Shown: piece by piece, positions 9,463 through 17,510 of the stretch
Layout of the letters: each line of letters begins with the position of its first letter
Position numbering within the stretch: position 1 is the first letter of the stretch
Assembly: GCF_029835735.1 (NCBI RefSeq)
Contig: NZ_JAOEAL010000001.1
Coordinates: 1,550,001 to 1,614,000 of the forward strand
Direction of reading: 5' to 3'
Length of the DNA stretch: 64,000 nt
Source of the DNA: Shewanella sp. GD04112
GTDB lineage: Bacteria; Pseudomonadota; Gammaproteobacteria; Enterobacterales; Shewanellaceae
The notes under the pieces: model-generated
The model's database searches: none
Told to the model about the DNA's origin: nothing
Seen by the model: only the letters and a program-made list of their open reading frames with translations
Program-made: the position numbers and the translations under genes

Positions 9463-9800
9463 GCGAGGAGCGAGAATTTAGGACGGCCTTCGGCCGCAAG
9501 ACTCTAGGGCGTTGCTTCGCAACTGCTAGAACGCAGCAAAAAGCGCTGCTGCTAGGAGGCCTTCGGCCCTAGGACGCTCGCAAGCTCGCTCTAGCTTCTA
9601 CGCCGCTTTGCGGCTACGGAACGTCACTGCGTGGCGCGAGAATTTAGGACGTTGCTGCGCAACTGCTAGGACGCTCGCAAGCTCGCTGCTAGGGGCTAGG
9701 AATGCCGCTTTTTGCGATTACAGGTTACGGAACGGGCTGTGCCCTGACGGTGAGTTGAGCTTGGAGCGTTCCGTAATTCGTAATCTGTCAACCGTCAGCA
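9463..9800. repeat. hairpin mosaic repeat, block A
   Basis: A non-coding run of short palindromes joined by CTAG linkers. Visible stems include GGCCTTCGGCC (9485-9495 and again near 9558), GTTGCTTCGCAAC (9511-9523), CGCCGCTTTGCGGC (from 9601) and ACGTCACTGCGTGGCG. CTAG occurs eight times in about 240 bases, although it is a rare word in most proteobacterial genomes. The block closes with a larger structure at 9725-9776: outer arms TTACGGAACG and CGTTCCGTAA around an inner GGGCTGTGCCC hairpin. The same modules return in blocks B to F. A 76-codon frame here is an artefact. Confidence 0.8.
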
Positions 9801-9929
9801 CGGCGTTAAGCGTTTTGATGTCTTTAGTCTTTTTTTAGTCTTTTTTTGGTCTTTAATCTATCGCATGATATGATTTTGGCTTAGTGAATGGGTTTTCTTA
9901 TTTTCAATTAATCAACTAGGCATCAACCT

Positions 9930-10190
9930 ATGAACATAGAAACAATCAGTTTTTTGAAGAAAAATGCCGCGAGCTTAACCCTCGATGAACCGATGATTAT
10001 TACTCAAAATGGTGTACCTGCTTACGTTATCGAGTCGGTAGCGGATAGAAATCGACGTGATGAGGCGATAGCTTTACTCAAGCTAGTCAGTTTTGCAAAA
10101 AGCGATCAACAAAATGGCCGCACTATGTCATCAAATGCATTCAAGGAACGCTTGGCGGGTCGTAAAATGGCTTTAAAGGATAATAAGTAG
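9930..10190 (+). CDS. Phd/YefM-family antitoxin
   Basis: The 86-residue protein has the N-terminal Phd/YefM fold signature: NIETISFLKKNAASL followed by EPMIITQNGVPAYVIES, the strand-turn-strand that binds operator DNA. The C-terminal tail is charged and would wrap the toxin. It is one base from the toxin gene, in the usual antitoxin-first order, so the pair is probably autoregulated. It is the first TA module after glmM and is bracketed by mosaic repeat blocks A and B. Confidence 0.85.
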   Translation: MNIETISFLKKNAASLTLDEPMIITQNGVPAYVIESVADRNRRDEAIALLKLVSFAKSDQQNGRTMSSNAFKERLAGRKMALKDNK

Positions 10191-10191
10191 T

Positions 10192-10539
10192 ATGTCTGTG
10201 GTAAAACTTGAATATACCAAGACATTTGAAGATACCGTAGATAGTGCTATATCTCACTATTCCCAATGGCATGACGAGATCACTATTATTGAGAGAGTTG
10301 AGGCAGTTATTGAGGCATTTGAAGCATCTGTGACGCAAAATCCTTTGAGCCATGCATTATGTCAAGAGTTAGTTGAACTTGGCATTACTCAAGTAAGGCA
10401 CGCGATAAAAGAGGATTTTAGAATACTGTACGAGGTTAGCTACATTAATGATGAGTCTCTTGTTACTGTGCTACTTTTTTTGAACCAACGACAAAGCATA
10501 CAGAATCAACTGATCAATCATTGCTTGGTTTATAAGTAA
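10192..10539 (+). CDS. RelE/ParE-superfamily toxin
   Basis: The 115-residue protein follows a Phd-type antitoxin with a one-base gap. The layout matches the RelE/ParE fold: two N-terminal helices, then QVRHAIKEDFRILYEV and a C-terminal strand TVLLFLNQRQS. RelE-like toxins cut mRNA on the ribosome and ParE-like toxins act on gyrase; the sequence does not decide between them. Partner type and gene order support a working type II TA pair. Confidence 0.8.
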   Translation: MSVVKLEYTKTFEDTVDSAISHYSQWHDEITIIERVEAVIEAFEASVTQNPLSHALCQELVELGITQVRHAIKEDFRILYEVSYINDESLVTVLLFLNQRQSIQNQLINHCLVYK

Positions 10540-10554
10540 TTGCTTGCGGCAGTG

Positions 10555-10680
10555 AGAATCGAGGACGGCCTTTAGTCGCGAGAATCTAGGATACTCACAA
10601 GCTGGCTTTAGACTCTAGCTGCGAAGCGCTCTAGCGTTCTTCTAACGTCGCTTTGCTAAGGATGTCGTCACGTTTTTCGC
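10555..10680. repeat. hairpin mosaic repeat, block B (degenerate)
   Basis: Worn copies of the same modules as block A: GGACGGCC near 10562, several CTAG words, AGCTGCGAAGCGCT and CGTCGCTTTGC. The palindromes are imperfect here, so this block looks older than A or C. It lies directly after the TA pair and before the J-domain-like gene. Confidence 0.6.
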
Positions 10681-10750
10681 TATTTTGGTATGCGAGTTTT
10701 GTACTTTGGGTCACTCGGGTTTGTAAACATTTCATCAAAAGAAAATATTT

Positions 10751-11959
10751 ATGTCATTAATGAACATCATCAATACTTCGGCTTCAAGTCAATCACGTAA
10801 CCGCTCGCAAATACTCGAAAAATTGTGGAAAGACTACGAAAAAAAGCAATTAAGAAATAAACGCTATCAAACAAAATTAGAGGGTTTTTATCGCGAGTTC
10901 ACCTCACAATTACTTGAAAAAGAGCAGGCCGTATGTGATGCCTCAGCCCAATGGGTGCGTCATTTATTGACTTTTGTGCCGCGTAAATCCATTAAAGGTC
11001 GCCAAAGGGAGGCGCTGCTAGAATGGATTGACGAAGAAATAAGTATTATTGAATCGAACCCGTTTAATCCTATCAATACTCACGAAATACGCGATAGCTT
11101 CACTAGCTTGCTTATGGCTTATCAAGCAACCTTGCCTAAGCAAGACATTGGTCAGCACGAGCTTGATGCTTTTCGTGAAGAGTTAGAATCTATGTTTGGC
11201 TTTGAGTTGGATATAGACGATGCGCAACTGTCTGAACTCATTGATGAACCGGCGAAGTTCCAGGCATTTTTTGAGCAAAAATTGGCTGAGCAGCACAATA
11301 AGGCTTTTGATGACGGCGACGCTGAAAATGCGTTTGAGCAAGATGAGGCTGAGTATGATGCCCAAGAGGATGATTTTTTCTTTGAATCGAGTCAACCAGA
11401 GCAAGCATTAAGCCTTGAGTTATTTAGCGATAAAACCATGACCAAATTGTATCGACAATTGGCGAATCAATTTCATCCCGATAAAGAGCCTGAACCTGCT
11501 AAAAAGGCGCTAAAAAAAGAGTTGATGCAGCAACTATCTCAAGCCAAGAAAAGCAAGGATGCTGTCGCCTTGCTGATGTTGGCCCTTGAATATCTGCCAG
11601 AGTATAAGCTTGAGGCCGATGCAGATATGATTAAACGTATTGAGGCTGCGTTGCAGGTTAAAATTAGTTTATTAAATCAAGATTATCAATCAATGCAGAA
11701 TGGCGATGATATTAAAAGTATGATTTGGCAACGTTTTGGGAGTGGTTCAAAAGCATCACGCGCTAGGGAGTTGGCCCAATATGGTGATCATCTCACGATT
11801 GAAACTGAAGAGTTACTCGCAAAAGTGACTAAGATCAAAACAGTACAAGCGATACAAAAGGAATTAAACCAACGTAGCCGACGGGGGAGTTTTAACGACA
11901 TTTTTGATCTTGCTATGTTTAATGACGAAACTTTTGATGAATTTTGGCAATACAAATAG
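10751..11959 (+). CDS. J-domain-like protein of unknown role
   Basis: A 402-residue, highly charged protein. An HPD tripeptide sits in LYRQLANQFHPDKEPEP at about residue 230-245, which is the helix II-loop of a J-domain; helices around it fit, but the domain is central rather than N-terminal. Residues 1-130 are Lys/Arg-rich and coiled-coil-like, and residues 195-225 are very acidic (EDDFFFE region). It may recruit DnaK to a client. No partner gene is adjacent; it stands alone between mosaic blocks B and C like a cassette. The start at 10751 has an alternative ATG at 10760. Confidence 0.6.
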   Translation: MSLMNIINTSASSQSRNRSQILEKLWKDYEKKQLRNKRYQTKLEGFYREFTSQLLEKEQAVCDASAQWVRHLLTFVPRKSIKGRQREALLEWIDEEISIIESNPFNPINTHEIRDSFTSLLMAYQATLPKQDIGQHELDAFREELESMFGFELDIDDAQLSELIDEPAKFQAFFEQKLAEQHNKAFDDGDAENAFEQDEAEYDAQEDDFFFESSQPEQALSLELFSDKTMTKLYRQLANQFHPDKEPEPAKKALKKELMQQLSQAKKSKDAVALLMLALEYLPEYKLEADADMIKRIEAALQVKISLLNQDYQSMQNGDDIKSMIWQRFGSGSKASRARELAQYGDHLTIETEELLAKVTKIKTVQAIQKELNQRSRRGSFNDIFDLAMFNDETFDEFWQYK

Positions 11960-11974
11960 CGCAATGATGATGCT

Positions 11975-12222
11975 TCGTAACGGCTAGGACGGCCTTCGGC
12001 CGCAAGTACGCAGCAAAAAGCACTGCTGCTAGGATGCCTTCGGCCCTAGGACGCTCGCCAGCTCGCTTTAGAACGCCACTACGTCGCTTTAGACTCTGGC
12101 AGCGAAGCGATAGCTTCTACGAACGCCGCTTTGCGGCTACGGAACGTCACTGCGTGACTTACGGATAACGGAGCGGGCTGTGCCCTGACGGTGAGTGAGC
12201 GCGCGAGCGTTCCGTAATCCTT
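11975..12222. repeat. hairpin mosaic repeat, block C
   Basis: Same modules as block A in nearly the same order: GGACGGCCTTCGGCCGCAAG, the CGCAGCAAAAAGC hairpin, GCCTTCGGCCCTAGGACGCT, CGCCGCTTTGCGGCTACGG, then the closing structure with GGGCTGTGCCC and GAGCGTTCCGTAA near 12176-12219. The spacing differs from block A by small insertions and deletions of whole modules, which suggests modules move or recombine as units. Short minus-strand frames across it are not credible genes. Confidence 0.78.
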
Positions 12223-12517
12223 CTCTTTTCTGTCATTCCCGCGAACGACTGCATGGTCAATTTTGTTCCATACAAAATATGACATTTCCACCCTCCATGG
12301 TAGTTAGATGCAGGAGGTACGAGCCCAGGGACGGGCGAAGGTAGAATAATGCAGGAGCAATTATCGAGAATAACGTAAGCGTCCGCCGAAGCACACCTTC
12401 ATAACTTGACCATATCTCGCCATCCTTGTTCTTCTGAATCATAGGAGAACGATATGTTTGGTAACTGTAGTGGCTTGCACACATAATCCCTTCGGCGCGA
12501 TTACATCCGCCAAACTG
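12223..12517. other. non-coding stretch without recognised feature
   Basis: About 300 bases between mosaic block C and a direct-repeat cluster. A 75-codon minus frame (12257-12484) has no recognisable domain and no convincing ribosome-binding site, so it is not called. The composition shifts here, which may mark a junction between two imported pieces. Confidence 0.5.
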
Positions 12518-12633
12518 GGCTCACATTAGCTGATAATAAGCGGGACCACCGACTCACATTAACTGCCAATGGACGCAGATTAATTAACAACGGGCTTACA
12601 TTTATCTTGGCGGACTCACATTAATTGCCAATA
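12518..12633. repeat. cluster of about five 20-23-bp direct repeats
   Basis: Units begin near 12518, 12550, 12571, 12593 and 12612. The clearest share GACTCACATTAA followed by a TGCCAAT-like end. Spacing is 19-31 bases. Arrays of this kind occur at the ends of IS21-like and Tn7-like elements as transposase-binding sites, but no such transposase gene is nearby. It is probably an element end left behind; the family is not identified. Confidence 0.6.
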
Positions 12634-12752
12634 AACAGCCATGATCCAACAAGCTCGTAGAGAGTCGAGATATGCTGTATCAGCGGACAAGCAACAAGGC
12701 CTTAATGTAGGCTAACTTTACATTTTTGGCGCGTTGGGTAAATTCGGTATGA

Positions 12753-13169
12753 TTAAAACTGCTCCCTGAAGCTTTCGGCTATTTTCTCCAGTTGGTTCAT
12801 TAAGCCGCTATCACGATCGGTATTATCGACATCATTCGGCTTGTTCTTATCCCAATGTTTAATGATGGCTATCAGTAGGTAACAATGGCTGTTGAAGAAG
12901 CCTGGACAATACACCAGAACATAACCGCTGGTCCGTTTGAATTGCACTAGCTTGAGCGGAAAACCTGCAGCTTTGAAATGCAGATGTTGTAATTCAAGAT
13001 ACGAGCGGTTATGGGTAAACAGGTAAGGAACGTCGCGGCCAAAGGTGGTAGGCAGGCCTTTACCTTCCTTATACACCCGAAAATCATCTACTAATGCTTT
13101 GGTAGCCAGCTCACCTAGGGCCTCTTTTAAATAGGGATGCGTAAATATGCGTACCGCCTTTACTTCCAT
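12753..13169 (-). CDS. yafO: YafO-family toxin
   Basis: The 138-residue protein matches the YafO layout: LVDDFRVYKEGKGLPTTFGRD in the first half, then LQFKRTSGYVLVYCPG-like core (VQFKRTSGYVLVYCPG) and a C-terminal EKIAESFREQF tail. YafO is a ribosome-dependent mRNA endonuclease of a type II system. The gene follows its antitoxin with an 11-base gap on the minus strand. Size is close to the 132 residues of the E. coli protein. It is likely to be autorepressed through the sites at 13511-13542. Confidence 0.88.
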   Translation of the reverse strand: MEVKAVRIFTHPYLKEALGELATKALVDDFRVYKEGKGLPTTFGRDVPYLFTHNRSYLELQHLHFKAAGFPLKLVQFKRTSGYVLVYCPGFFNSHCYLLIAIIKHWDKNKPNDVDNTDRDSGLMNQLEKIAESFREQF

Positions 13170-13180
13170 TCCTCAAATTG

Positions 13181-13477
13181 TCACTTGGCACCTTGCTTCA
13201 GTTTGTTAGCCATCTGAGTCGAAACCTTATCCATGTTTAGATTGGCAGCAGTAAACTGGGCAGGGATGCTTTCCAATGTGGTGGTGCCACGTTGGGCAAA
13301 CTCACAAAACGCCGTCATTTCTTCAAACAGTGACGCCGGTACCGCATAAAACTGGATTTGGTTATTAGATGACACCGCAATTGCATCTCCTTGGGCTTCG
13401 GCTAATGCAGCACTGGGGTTTGATTTGAACTTGCTGATCGGTGTGGTATAGCCACATAAAATTTTCTGTAACATCAT
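13181..13477 (-). CDS. yafN: YafN-type antitoxin
   Basis: The 98-residue protein has a Phd/YafN-like DNA-binding N-terminus (TTPISKFKSNPSAALAEA, then VSSNNQIQFYAVPASLFEEM) and a C-terminal toxin-wrapping tail. It precedes yafO in the same operon. The GACCTA repeats just upstream are the probable operator. It is more diverged from the E. coli protein than the toxin is, which is usual for antitoxins. Confidence 0.82.
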   Translation of the reverse strand: MMLQKILCGYTTPISKFKSNPSAALAEAQGDAIAVSSNNQIQFYAVPASLFEEMTAFCEFAQRGTTTLESIPAQFTAANLNMDKVSTQMANKLKQGAK

Positions 13478-13510
13478 AGCTCCATTTTCTACTGTTGCGA
13501 CAATTATACT

Positions 13511-13542
13511 AAGACCTAAGTATAGACCTAAATTTAGACCTA
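13511..13542 (-). promoter_or_regulatory. candidate YafN operator: three GACCTA repeats
   Basis: GACCTA occurs at 13513-13518, 13525-13530 and 13537-13542, spaced by exactly 12 bases, about 35 bases upstream of yafN. The even spacing is close to one helical turn and fits cooperative binding by an antitoxin dimer array. Confidence 0.55.
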
Positions 13543-13561
13543 TACCAGTATCGGATTATTC

Positions 13562-13648
13562 ATCCATCAAGTTCAAATAAACGACGGATTTAGTGGTTAC
13601 CTGCAAGTCGATGGTTACGCCGGTTATGCTAAAACCGATGCCGTGGCC
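13562..13648 (+). pseudogene. IS66-type transposase fragment
   Basis: A short in-frame stretch from about 13574 reads INDGFSGYLQVDGYAGYAKT, which matches the conserved core of IS66-family TnpC transposases (the GYLQVDGYAGY segment). Nothing else of the element remains. It runs in frame into the 3' end of higB, so an IS66 insertion followed by deletion removed the start of that toxin gene. Confidence 0.65.
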
Positions 13649-13732
13649 GTGAATTACAAGTTTGCAATGGTCTATGTTCGCTTTGTTGGTTCTCATGCTG
13701 AGTATGACAAAGTTGATGCAACCACAATTTAG
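13649..13732 (+). pseudogene. higB: HigB toxin, C-terminal remnant
   Basis: The last 27 residues contain VYVRFVGSHAEYDKVDATTI, the characteristic end of HigB-type RelE-family toxins, with a stop at 13730-13732. The N-terminal two thirds are missing and replaced by IS66 sequence. The toxin should be inactive. It still sits 10 bases before an intact higA. Confidence 0.8.
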
Positions 13733-13742
13733 GAGGTTTGCA

Positions 13743-14111
13743 ATGCAAATTAAACCGATCAGAACCGTGGCTGATAATGAAGCAGCCTTAAAGCGTATTG
13801 AACAGCTTTTTGATGCTGAACCTAACACGCCAGAGGGTGATGAGCTGGAAGTGTTGATCACGCTGGTGAGCGCGTTTGAGGACGCTCATTTTCCAATTGA
13901 AACGCCAGATCCAATCGCGGCCATTCAGTTTCGCATGGAACAGCAAGGGCTTGTTGATGCCGATATGGTGCCGTTCCTTGGGCAACGTAGCCGAGTATCA
14001 GAAGTGCTAAACCGCCAACGTCGGCTTAGTCTGAACATGATCCGCAAGCTGAATGAGGGGCTTAAAATCCCGCTGCCTTGCTTGGTCAAAGAATACCAAT
14101 TAGCTAAATAA
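13743..14111 (+). CDS. higA: HigA-family antitoxin (orphaned)
   Basis: 122 residues starting MQIKPIRTV at 13743, preceded by TAGGAGG. The C-terminal half carries an HTH (SRVSEVLNRQRRLSLNMIRKL), as in HigA proteins that sit downstream of HigB and repress the operon. The longer frame reaching back to 13662 overlaps the higB remnant and is not used. With its toxin truncated this is an orphan antitoxin; it might still repress or neutralise a relative elsewhere, but nothing here shows that. Confidence 0.82.
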   Translation: MQIKPIRTVADNEAALKRIEQLFDAEPNTPEGDELEVLITLVSAFEDAHFPIETPDPIAAIQFRMEQQGLVDADMVPFLGQRSRVSEVLNRQRRLSLNMIRKLNEGLKIPLPCLVKEYQLAK

Positions 14112-14189
14112 CGGAATGTCTATGACCAAAATGCGCGACAAGCCCCGTGCTTTTAGCGCGGGGAAGGATAGCGCAAGTTGCGAAGCAAC

Positions 14190-14594
14190 TTAATGCGGCC
14201 TATCTTGTTGCTCAATATATTGCCTTAATACGTCTATTGGAGCGCCCCCAACAGATCCTGCAAAGTAGCTGGGCGACCAAAGTGCATTTTTCATGTAGGC
14301 TGGCTTATGAAGATTTGGATAGTACTGTTTCAACTTCCTGCTAGAAACCCCCTTTAGACTATTAACCAGCTTCGATATAGCCACTTTCGGTGGGTAGTTC
14401 ACTAACAGGTGAACGTGGTCTTGCTCCCCGTTAAACTCTACGATCTCAGCCTCAAAATCCGCACAGACCTTTTCCATGATGTCTCGCATCGTTTTTAGAT
14501 GCGCATCCGTAAATAACTTGCCACGATATTTAGCAATAAAAATAAGATGCACATGCATCATAAATACGCAGTGCCTTCCTCTTCGTAATTCCAT
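14190..14594 (-). CDS. tnpA: IS200-type Y1 transposase TnpA
   Basis: 134 residues with the HUH motif as HVHLLV around residue 61-66 and the catalytic tyrosine in DVLRQYIEQQ near residue 127. This is the single-strand DNA transposase of IS200/IS605 elements; it cuts next to the terminal hairpins and moves the element as a circle during replication. It is transcribed away from tnpB, with 46 bases between the two starts. Length and motifs look intact. Confidence 0.93.
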   Translation of the reverse strand: MELRRGRHCVFMMHVHLIFIAKYRGKLFTDAHLKTMRDIMEKVCADFEAEIVEFNGEQDHVHLLVNYPPKVAISKLVNSLKGVSSRKLKQYYPNLHKPAYMKNALWSPSYFAGSVGGAPIDVLRQYIEQQDRPH

Positions 14595-14640
14595 AGGCCA
14601 ACCTTTACAATCAAGCTTAAAGAACCTATATTAGTGCATT

Positions 14641-15735
14641 ATGAGCATTCAGACCAAAACTTTAAGTGTTAGGGTAAAAGATAAACATGCGAAGCTGTTA
14701 AGACAGATGGCGTATGAAGTAAATCAATGCTTTAACCTGGCCAACGAACTAACCATGAAAGCGAGTCGCAACTATAGCGATGCTGGCGCGGTTAGACCTG
14801 TCTGGATGTCGGCTTACGATGTGCAAAAACCGATTCTAAGTTTTAGGAACGAATCTGGATTTATTATTCCATCCCACACAGCTCAAGAGGTCTGCGCCAA
14901 ACACGCCCAAGCAAGAAAACAATTCAAACGAGCGAAGTTACGTTGGCGAATAAGCTCAGGCTCTAAACGCTCTCTTGGCTTTGTGCCGTTTAAAAAAGGT
15001 TCTGCTAAGTGGAAGAGTGGGCAAGTCTTATTCGCAAAACAGCACTTTAAGGTTTGGGATACCTACGGGCTTTCACAATACGAGTTTACTTCAGGATCTT
15101 TCTCTGAAGACTCAAGAGGACGCTGGTACTTTAATGTGTGTGTTCATGTAGGCGCCTCAGCGCCCACCTCTGGAAAGACAGCCATCGGTATCGATCTAGG
15201 GTTAAAAGATACGGCAACTTGCAGTGATGGGGCTAAATTAGAACGGGGGAACTTCTACCGCGATCTAGAGGCGGATTTAGGCGTTGCCCAAAGAGCAAAT
15301 AAGAAAAAGCGAGTCAAGGCCATTCATGCGAAGATCAAGAATCGTCGCAAAGATGCTTTGCATAAATTTAGTACGCGGCTGGTCAATGAAAATGCCGCAA
15401 TATTTGTTGGCGATGTGAGCAGCTCCAAGTTAGCGAAAACTAAAATGGCAAAATCGGTTTTAGACGCAGGCTGGTCAATGCTCAAAACACAATTGGAATA
15501 TAAAGCGATAGCGCGGTCAGTTGTGTTCGAAATAGTCAATGAATCCTACTCCACCCAGACCTGTTCGAGCTGTGGGGCGATCCCCGTCAGCAGTCCGAAA
15601 GGTAGAACTGGTCTTGGAATAAGAGAATGGGTGTGCTCTGAGTGCGGAGCAGAGCACGACCGCGATATAAACGCGGCAACCAATATTCTCGCGGCGGGGC
15701 ATCGCCGTCTAGCTGTAGGAATCCCCGTGCTTTAG
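14641..15735 (+). CDS. tnpB: TnpB, RNA-guided nuclease of the IS605 element
   Basis: 364 residues. RuvC-I is GIDLGLKD (Asp185). The usual RuvC-II glutamate position, normally hhhEDL, reads IFVGDV here, with Gly257. A glutamate is found instead at Glu301 in NESYSTQTCSSCG, 44 residues on, just before the zinc finger (CSSC ... CSEC). RuvC-III is HDRDINAATNI. That is the rearranged-site form of TnpB, not a dead protein. TnpB cuts DNA using a guide RNA from the element's right end and helps retain the element. The right hairpin overlaps the end of the gene. Confidence 0.92.
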   Translation: MSIQTKTLSVRVKDKHAKLLRQMAYEVNQCFNLANELTMKASRNYSDAGAVRPVWMSAYDVQKPILSFRNESGFIIPSHTAQEVCAKHAQARKQFKRAKLRWRISSGSKRSLGFVPFKKGSAKWKSGQVLFAKQHFKVWDTYGLSQYEFTSGSFSEDSRGRWYFNVCVHVGASAPTSGKTAIGIDLGLKDTATCSDGAKLERGNFYRDLEADLGVAQRANKKKRVKAIHAKIKNRRKDALHKFSTRLVNENAAIFVGDVSSSKLAKTKMAKSVLDAGWSMLKTQLEYKAIARSVVFEIVNESYSTQTCSSCGAIPVSSPKGRTGLGIREWVCSECGAEHDRDINAATNILAAGHRRLAVGIPVL

Positions 15736-15820
15736 CGCGGGGAGGATGTCAATACTCACAAGCATGGCGAATCGAGAAATCAGAGGGTAGAAAGTACCCA
15801 AGGCCAATTTGACATCCTCC

Positions 15821-16356
15821 ACCTCCTTTATCGTCATCGGATGAGACTCAGCCTTTTCTTCTTTAAGTGAGCGATAGCGTCTCAATGGGTATTCAAATTT
15901 ATATTCTTCTGCCGCGAGGCTTACCATGGAGACGATGAGCCACAGTAAGTTATTAATGCGACGGTTAGATAATTGACGGGTATTATCTGCTCTCACCATT
16001 TGCATTAACTGCTGACGATAAAAATCGACCTGCGATAGGGTGATCTCATTCATCAATGTATTGCCAAATTGTGGGATCAGATACTTATCTAAAACGTTTT
16101 GTATGGTGTTTCTATAGCTATTTTTCCACGTCGCCTTTTTGCGTTCAAACCACTGATAGGCAAAATCATTGAAAAATGGATATTCACGATCAGGATGTTT
16201 CTCACGCTGCAACAGCTCAAATTGAGCGATTTTTTTTACTTTTGGGGAAATAATCACGGTATTGGAAGCAGCCTAAGTCTATCTCTGCATTCATTTTTTT
16301 GAGTGTTGTCTTGGCAGTTGCAAGGTTTTTAGGTGTGGCCAGCATTTTTGTGCCTT
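15821..16356 (-). pseudogene. tyrosine integrase fragment (copy of the 27-28 kb gene)
   Basis: These 536 bases match 27580-28114 almost base for base and encode roughly residues 25-200 of the same integrase. A single extra base in a T run near 16230 shifts the frame, and both ends are missing, including all catalytic residues. It must be non-functional. The left break is next to the IS605 element; the right break (after GTGCCTT) leads into the parDE region. It is a direct repeat of the intact gene, about 11.2 kb apart. Confidence 0.9.
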
Positions 16357-16449
16357 TGCCTAGACGCTTACTCATTAACATTACTTTGATTTGGTATCTA
16401 ACATCATATATTATTGCTGTGTTAACTATTCACACAAATAGGTGGAAAC

Positions 16450-16692
16450 ATGTCACGGACAACCAGTGTTACTATCGGATCACAGTTAGATGAATTTGTC
16501 AGTCAGCTTATTTCGTCAGGTCGCTATGGCTCGACAAGCGAAGTTGTTCGTTCTGCCTTACGACTATTAGAAAGACAAGAAAACCAGACGATAGCTTTGA
16601 AAATGGCGATTGAAGCTGGTGAGCAAAGTGGTGAATGCGCATTATCACTTCATGACATCGCTGCAATGGTGAAACAAAAGCACAATGTATAA
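16450..16692 (+). CDS. parD: ParD-family antitoxin
   Basis: 80 residues with the ribbon-helix-helix N-terminus TTSVTIGSQLDEFVSQLISSGRYGSTSEVVRSALRL-type pattern that defines ParD/CopG antitoxins. The C-terminal part is a flexible toxin-binding tail. It overlaps the parE start by 8 bases, so the two are translationally coupled. The start has GGTGG six bases upstream. It likely represses its own promoter. Confidence 0.92.
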   Translation: MSRTTSVTIGSQLDEFVSQLISSGRYGSTSEVVRSALRLLERQENQTIALKMAIEAGEQSGECALSLHDIAAMVKQKHNV

Positions 16693-16984
16693 ACTTTCCA
16701 ACCTTGCTGCCGAAGACTTTGAGCGAATTTTTGAATACACCCTATTGAACTTTGGTGTTAAGCAAGCGGATGACTATACGGTAAGTATGCATAATGCTTT
16801 GTTGGCAATCACTGAGCAGCCTCTAATGGGGCATGAGTGTCCAGAAATTGCTAAAGAACTTCGACGTCATAATCATCATAAACATGCGATTTTCTATAAA
16901 AAACAGACTTATGGGATCTACATCCTCCGCATCCTTCATCAACAAATGGAACCATTACGGTATTTTTATCCAGATACTGAGTGA
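16685..16984 (+). CDS. parE: ParE-family toxin
   Basis: 99 residues with the ParE pattern: KLSNLAAEDFERIFEYTL at the N-terminus, QPLMGHECPEI in the middle and HAIFYKKQTYGIYILRILH at the C-terminal strand, where the basic residues lie. ParE toxins block DNA gyrase. It overlaps parD by 8 bases and appears full length. Confidence 0.92.
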   Translation: MYKLSNLAAEDFERIFEYTLLNFGVKQADDYTVSMHNALLAITEQPLMGHECPEIAKELRRHNHHKHAIFYKKQTYGIYILRILHQQMEPLRYFYPDTE

Positions 16985-17037
16985 CTTCTCACCGCCCTAT
17001 CGTGTGATGCTTTTTATTTCGTTAGCCGCTGCTCGAT

Positions 17038-17178
17038 AGTATCGAAACTTACGCAGCTTCCATAAGCAGAAATGACCGTCCAGCCGCCTTTAATTCTAGA
17101 ACTCTTGAATTGCTGGGTTGGCCGTATCTTGATGTTGATCCGCGAGCTATCAGCCAAGCACTCGATATTGCACCTTAA
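17038..17178 (+). other. short unidentified coding-like remnant
   Basis: A 47-codon open stretch without a start, reading AFNSRTLELLGWPYLDVDP in its middle and ending at TAA 17176-17178. It reads like the tail of a protein but I do not recognise it. It lies between parDE and mazEF and is probably residue of an earlier insertion. Confidence 0.25.
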
Positions 17179-17255
17179 CATGAAGTTATACATTGTATAA
17201 CCCCATATTTGGTGGTAGCATGTTTAAACAATGTATCATAGTTGGTGAGGTTAAT

Positions 17256-17510
17256 ATGCAGACCAGTATCAAAAAATGGGGGAACTCTGCTGGAGCAATT
17301 ATCCCTGCTGCCGTGCTGAAGAAGGCAGGGTTCGGTATGGGGGATCAAGTTGAAATAGAGGTTGTTCAGGGGCGTATTGTGATGAGCCCAGCAACCCCAA
17401 TATTCACACTTGATGAGTTGCTAAGTGCCAGTCCAAAAGGGTCTTTTGAACTTGATTCAGAAGATACTCAATGGCTGAGTTCGTCACCTGTAGGCAAGGA
17501 AGAAATCTAA
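17256..17510 (+). CDS. mazE: MazE-family antitoxin
   Basis: 84 residues starting MQTSIKKWGNSAGAIIP at 17256, the classic AbrB/MazE swapped-hairpin DNA-binding fold, then a GDQVEIEV strand. The acidic C-terminus (ELDSEDTQW) would bind the toxin. GGTGAGG lies upstream of this ATG; the longer frame starting at 17193 lacks such a site. The stop and the toxin start overlap as TAATG. Confidence 0.9.
   Translation: MQTSIKKWGNSAGAIIPAAVLKKAGFGMGDQVEIEVVQGRIVMSPATPIFTLDELLSASPKGSFELDSEDTQWLSSSPVGKEEI

Larger units (their letters stand above)
14143..15742. mobile_element. IS200/IS605-family insertion sequence
   Basis: Divergent tnpA (minus) and tnpB (plus) are bracketed by near-identical subterminal hairpins, CCCCGTGCTTTTAGCGCGGGG (14143-14163) and CCCCGTGCTTTAGCGCGGGG (15723-15742). 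These are the imperfect hairpins that Y1 transposases bind; the true ends lie slightly outside them. The element sits between higA and a broken integrase copy. The 3' part of tnpB and the right hairpin would supply the reRNA (omega RNA) guide scaffold. A related hairpin, without its genes, occurs at 25108-25128. Confidence 0.85.

Noticed and set aside
9608..9838. 76-codon frame in mosaic block A
   Set aside because: It runs through hairpin repeats and has no ribosome-binding site or recognisable domain.
9463..12222. CRISPR array
   Set aside because: Repeats differ in length and order, and no regular spacers exist.
12257..12484. 75-codon minus-strand frame
   Set aside because: No domain, no good start site, and the region looks like junction DNA.
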